A stretch of 8,040 nucleotides of DNA from an uncultured Eubacteriales bacterium (GTDB taxonomy: Bacteria; Bacillota; Clostridia; Oscillospirales; CAG-272): NCBI GenBank assembly GCA_900321265.1, contig ONVJ01000155.1, positions 1-8,040 on the forward strand, in the 5' to 3' direction. This document shows positions 6,936 through 8,040 of the stretch, piece after piece. A model generated the notes under the pieces. That model made no database searches. It saw nothing but the letters and a program-made list of their open reading frames with translations, and was not told where the DNA came from. Positions within the stretch are counted from its first letter, which is position 1. Every line of letters starts with the position of its first letter. Made by a program: the position numbers and the translations under genes.

Positions 6936-7709
6936 ATGAAAACCAGGCTGAAAGACCGCAGACTGCTCGCCTGCGCCGGGTTCGCGCGGCCCGGAAGGCG
7001 TTTCGCAGACATCGGGACCGATCACGCATATCTTCCGATCCATCTCTGCTCTGAAGGAATCTCTCCGGGAGGGATCGCTTCGGATATAAACCGGGGTCCG
7101 CTGGCACGGGCCGGCGCACATGTCCGTGCCGCAGGACTGGAAGACCGGATCGTCTGCGGGTTGTTCGACGGTCTGACCGGAATTGAAAGTTTTTCTCCCG
7201 AGGATATCTACATACTCGGTATGGGAGGAGAACTGATCTCGGAAATACTCGGAGGAAACGATTATATAAGGAATCCCGGGATAAGGCTTATACTGCAGCC
7301 GATGACGCATTCATACGATCTTCGAAAATATCTTCTGAAATCGGGGTTTGCCGTCAAGGACGAATGCCTTGTCACAGACAAGCCGATCGACGCCGATGCC
7401 TCGCGAATACCGCCCGGCATCAGGATTTATCAGATAATATGCGCCTCATATTCACCTGAAGATCCGAAGGAAGGCGACAACGCGGCAGCCGGCGATCGGG
7501 AAGAGAAAAGAGTTTATGATCCCGAGCTTGTTGCAGAGCTTATGCTCGGGAAGAAGAACATCCGATCCGGATCGCTGCTGGTAAAAGAGCTTGCGGCGAG
7601 ATACGCGTCGGGATGCGAAAAGGCGGCGGCGGGACTGAGGGCCGGCGGAAAAGACGTGACGAACGAGCTCGCTTTGCTGCGTGTGCTCAACAGGATATCA
7701 GGTAAGTAA
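6936..7709 (+). CDS. trmK: tRNA (adenine(22)-N1)-methyltransferase TrmK
   Basis: 257 aa; ATG 6936 has a strong AAGGAG (6925-6930) five bases upstream. This SAM-dependent enzyme of the COG2384/YqfN family methylates N1 of adenine 22 in the D-loop region of tRNAs (Ser, Tyr and others in Bacillus). The Rossmann core is clear. The SAM-binding and family-signature stretch FADIGTDHAYLPIHL spans 23-37. Then come ASDINRGPLARA (48-59), IYILGMGGELISEIL (91-105, the second core motif), LILQPM (118-123) and GFAVKDECLV (137-146). The C-terminal ~75 residues contain an acidic, low-complexity insert (DPKEGDNAAAGDREE, 176-190) and then a helical bundle, as usual for TrmK. The length is slightly above the ~235-240 aa of Bacillus homologues, mainly because of the insert. 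It is 74 bp from the FHA gene and functionally unrelated to the pilus genes. The usual neighbours rpoD and a nif3-like gene are not beside it. Confidence 0.93.
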   Translation: MKTRLKDRRLLACAGFARPGRRFADIGTDHAYLPIHLCSEGISPGGIASDINRGPLARAGAHVRAAGLEDRIVCGLFDGLTGIESFSPEDIYILGMGGELISEILGGNDYIRNPGIRLILQPMTHSYDLRKYLLKSGFAVKDECLVTDKPIDADASRIPPGIRIYQIICASYSPEDPKEGDNAAAGDREEKRVYDPELVAELMLGKKNIRSGSLLVKELAARYASGCEKAAAGLRAGGKDVTNELALLRVLNRISGK

Positions 7710-7711
7710 AC

Positions 7712-7717
7712 AAGGAG
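7712..7717 (+). promoter_or_regulatory. Ribosome binding site AAGGAG just after the trmK stop
   Basis: AAGGAG begins 3 nt after the trmK stop and lies 8 nt before TTG 7726. Its strength and spacing are the main argument that the small ORF behind it is translated. Confidence 0.5.
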
Positions 7718-7725
7718 AACCGTTT

Positions 7726-7836
7726 TTGGATTCGAAAAAACCACAGTTGGAAAGAGCTGGTGTTTCCATTGAAGAAGCAGAGGCATTCAGTCTAAAAGAG
7801 GAGAGACTAATGTTACAGAATGATCTTCAGCGGTGA
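7726..7836 (+). CDS. Possible small ORF, 36 aa, unknown
   Basis: TTG 7726 with AAGGAG eight bases upstream, ending at TGA 7834-7836. The peptide is acidic/basic mixed and helical (GVSIEEAEAF, LKEERLMLQND) with no signal or membrane segment. An internal in-frame ATG at 7810 has its own SD (GAGGAG, 7798-7803) and would give an eight-residue peptide, MLQNDLQR. I recognise no family. It may be a translated leader, a remnant of a longer gene, or chance. It is the only candidate gene directly behind trmK, and the DNA here is more AT-rich than the genes upstream. Confidence 0.3.
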   Translation: MDSKKPQLERAGVSIEEAEAFSLKEERLMLQNDLQR

Positions 7837-7887
7837 TCCGAAAAGAGGATAACAGATTGAAACAGAATGATCCGGGCACAGCAGAAA
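7794..7887 (+). repeat. Imperfect 47-bp tandem duplication containing an SD-start region
   Basis: AAAAGAGGA occurs at 7794-7802 and 7841-7849. ACAGAATGATC occurs at 7815-7825 and 7862-7872. Both pairs are offset by exactly 47 bases, and the first 32 positions of the two copies match at 24 sites by eye. Each copy holds a purine-rich SD-like element followed by a possible start (ATG 7810, TTG 7857) and the codons for Gln-Asn-Asp. Confidence 0.6.
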
Positions 7888-8009
7888 GAGGCTTGATGGA
7901 TTATCCCAGCCTTAATTCCACTGCGGAATTCACTTCGGAAATTCTCCCGTCCGAAAAAAGACAAAAATTTTTTGAAAACCTGAAAAAAAGTGTTGACAAG
8001 GGGGTATGA
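7833..8009 (+). CDS. Possible small ORF, up to 58 aa, unknown
   Basis: The frame is open from GTG 7833, which overlaps the previous small ORF's stop as GTGA, to TGA 8007-8009. A better initiation signal is TTG 7857, preceded by AGAGGA (7844-7849), giving a 50-aa peptide that starts MKQNDPGTAE and ends KKSVDKGV. There is no signal or membrane segment and no recognised family. Its last third lies over the A-tract region and -35 box of a strong promoter, which argues that this sequence is constrained as DNA rather than protein. I rate it more likely fortuitous than real. Confidence 0.22.
   Translation: MIRKEDNRLKQNDPGTAERGLMDYPSLNSTAEFTSEILPSEKRQKFFENLKKSVDKGV
7914..7955 (+). repeat. Two small inverted repeats upstream of the promoter
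   Basis: AATTCC (7914-7919) and GGAATT (7925-7930) form a perfect 6-bp palindrome with a 5-nt loop. TTCGGA (7934-7939) and TCCGAA (7950-7955) form a second with a 10-nt loop. Neither is followed by a T-run on either strand, so neither is an evident terminator. They lie 40-80 bases upstream of the -35 box and could be protein-binding sites or chance. Confidence 0.35.
7954..7989 (+). promoter_or_regulatory. UP-element-like A/T tracts, roughly helically phased
   Basis: A-tracts at 7954-7959, 7963-7967 (followed by T6), 7975-7978 and 7983-7989 are spaced about one helical turn apart, directly upstream of the -35 box. Such tracts bind the RNA polymerase alpha C-terminal domain and bend DNA; they are typical of Firmicute rRNA promoters. 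Confidence 0.6.
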
Positions 8010-8021
8010 AAGTGATATAAT
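7993..8021 (+). promoter_or_regulatory. Consensus sigma-A promoter (rRNA/tRNA-operon-like) reading rightward out of the window
   Basis: TTGACA (7993-7998) and TATAAT (8016-8021) are both perfect consensus, separated by exactly 17 bp. Transcription should start near 8028. The A-rich upstream region adds an UP element. Nothing coding follows in the remaining ~12 bases. The combination of perfect boxes, optimal spacing and A-tracts is characteristic of stable RNA operons, but the downstream gene is off-window, so the target is inferred. Confidence 0.85.
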
Positions 8022-8040
8022 ATGCAGGCTGTCGCGAAAA

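Larger units (their letters stand above)
7710..8040. other. 331-bp intergenic region after trmK
   Basis: No long reading frame on either strand is convincing here. The stretch holds two doubtful small ORFs, a 47-bp imperfect tandem duplication, two short inverted repeats, phased A-tracts and one strong promoter. I see no intrinsic terminator for the trmK transcript. Base composition is visibly more AT-rich than the upstream genes. Confidence 0.7.

Noticed and set aside
7934..7955. TTCGGA/TCCGAA inverted repeat as the trmK terminator
   Set aside because: It is followed by an A-run on the + strand, not a T-run. The 6-bp stem with a 10-nt loop is weak, and no suitable T-run follows in the other orientation.
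1..8040. CRISPR array, transposon ends, tRNA or rRNA genes within the window
   Set aside because: I found no regularly spaced direct repeats, transposase motifs, tRNA-like TψC/anticodon arrangement or rRNA sequence by reading. The stable-RNA promoter at the edge points off-window.

Overview
The window looks like chromosomal DNA of a moderately GC-rich anaerobic Firmicute, most likely an uncultured gut-type Clostridia (Oscillospirales/Ruminococcaceae-like). This rests on the family content: a DUF5702-like protein, a Gram-positive style TadE-like protein, a short prepilin peptidase, a WG-repeat protein, a DUF6382-FHA protein and TrmK. It also fits the AGGAG-type ribosome binding sites and a consensus sigma-A promoter at the right edge. 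Taxonomy is inference; no rRNA is present in the window.

All supported genes are on the + strand. Positions 2-6861 form a tight gene array that looks like the distal end of a Tad/Flp (type IVc) pilus locus. It holds: (i) the 3' part of a large DUF5702-like surface protein; (ii) a TadE-like prepilin-type protein whose start codon directly follows the previous stop codon; (iii) an A24 prepilin peptidase that could process it; (iv) a membrane-anchored protein with TPR-like helices and about eight WG-type repeats; (v) a cytoplasmic DUF6382-FHA protein, a phosphothreonine reader. The secretion ATPase, TadB/TadC and Flp pilin genes are not in the window and would be expected upstream.

The most unusual part is the C-terminal third of the TadE-like protein (about residues 279-434). 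Its motif order resembles the C-terminal nuclease-toxin domains of contact-dependent inhibition (CDI/CdiA-CT) proteins: RG...E, then ID-aromatic, then TSxxSxxxxxATY, then a C-terminal helix followed by GVSV. The Lys and Asp expected in the TS-I-K-S-I-D segment are replaced by Ile and Asn. This suggests a pseudopilin-toxin fold fusion that has lost catalysis and may serve adhesion or binding. A hexanucleotide (AAGATN) tract straddles the stop codon of this gene. The +1 frame through that tract stays open to an ATGA overlap with the prepilin peptidase start.

After a 74-bp gap comes trmK (tRNA m1A22 methyltransferase), a housekeeping gene here separated from its common neighbours rpoD and nif3-like. 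The last 331 bases (7710-8040) carry no long gene. They contain two possible small ORFs with good initiation signals, an imperfect 47-bp tandem duplication of an SD-plus-start region, small inverted repeats, roughly phased A-tracts, and a perfect TTGACA-N17-TATAAT promoter of the kind that drives rRNA or tRNA operons. That promoter reads out of the window to the right.
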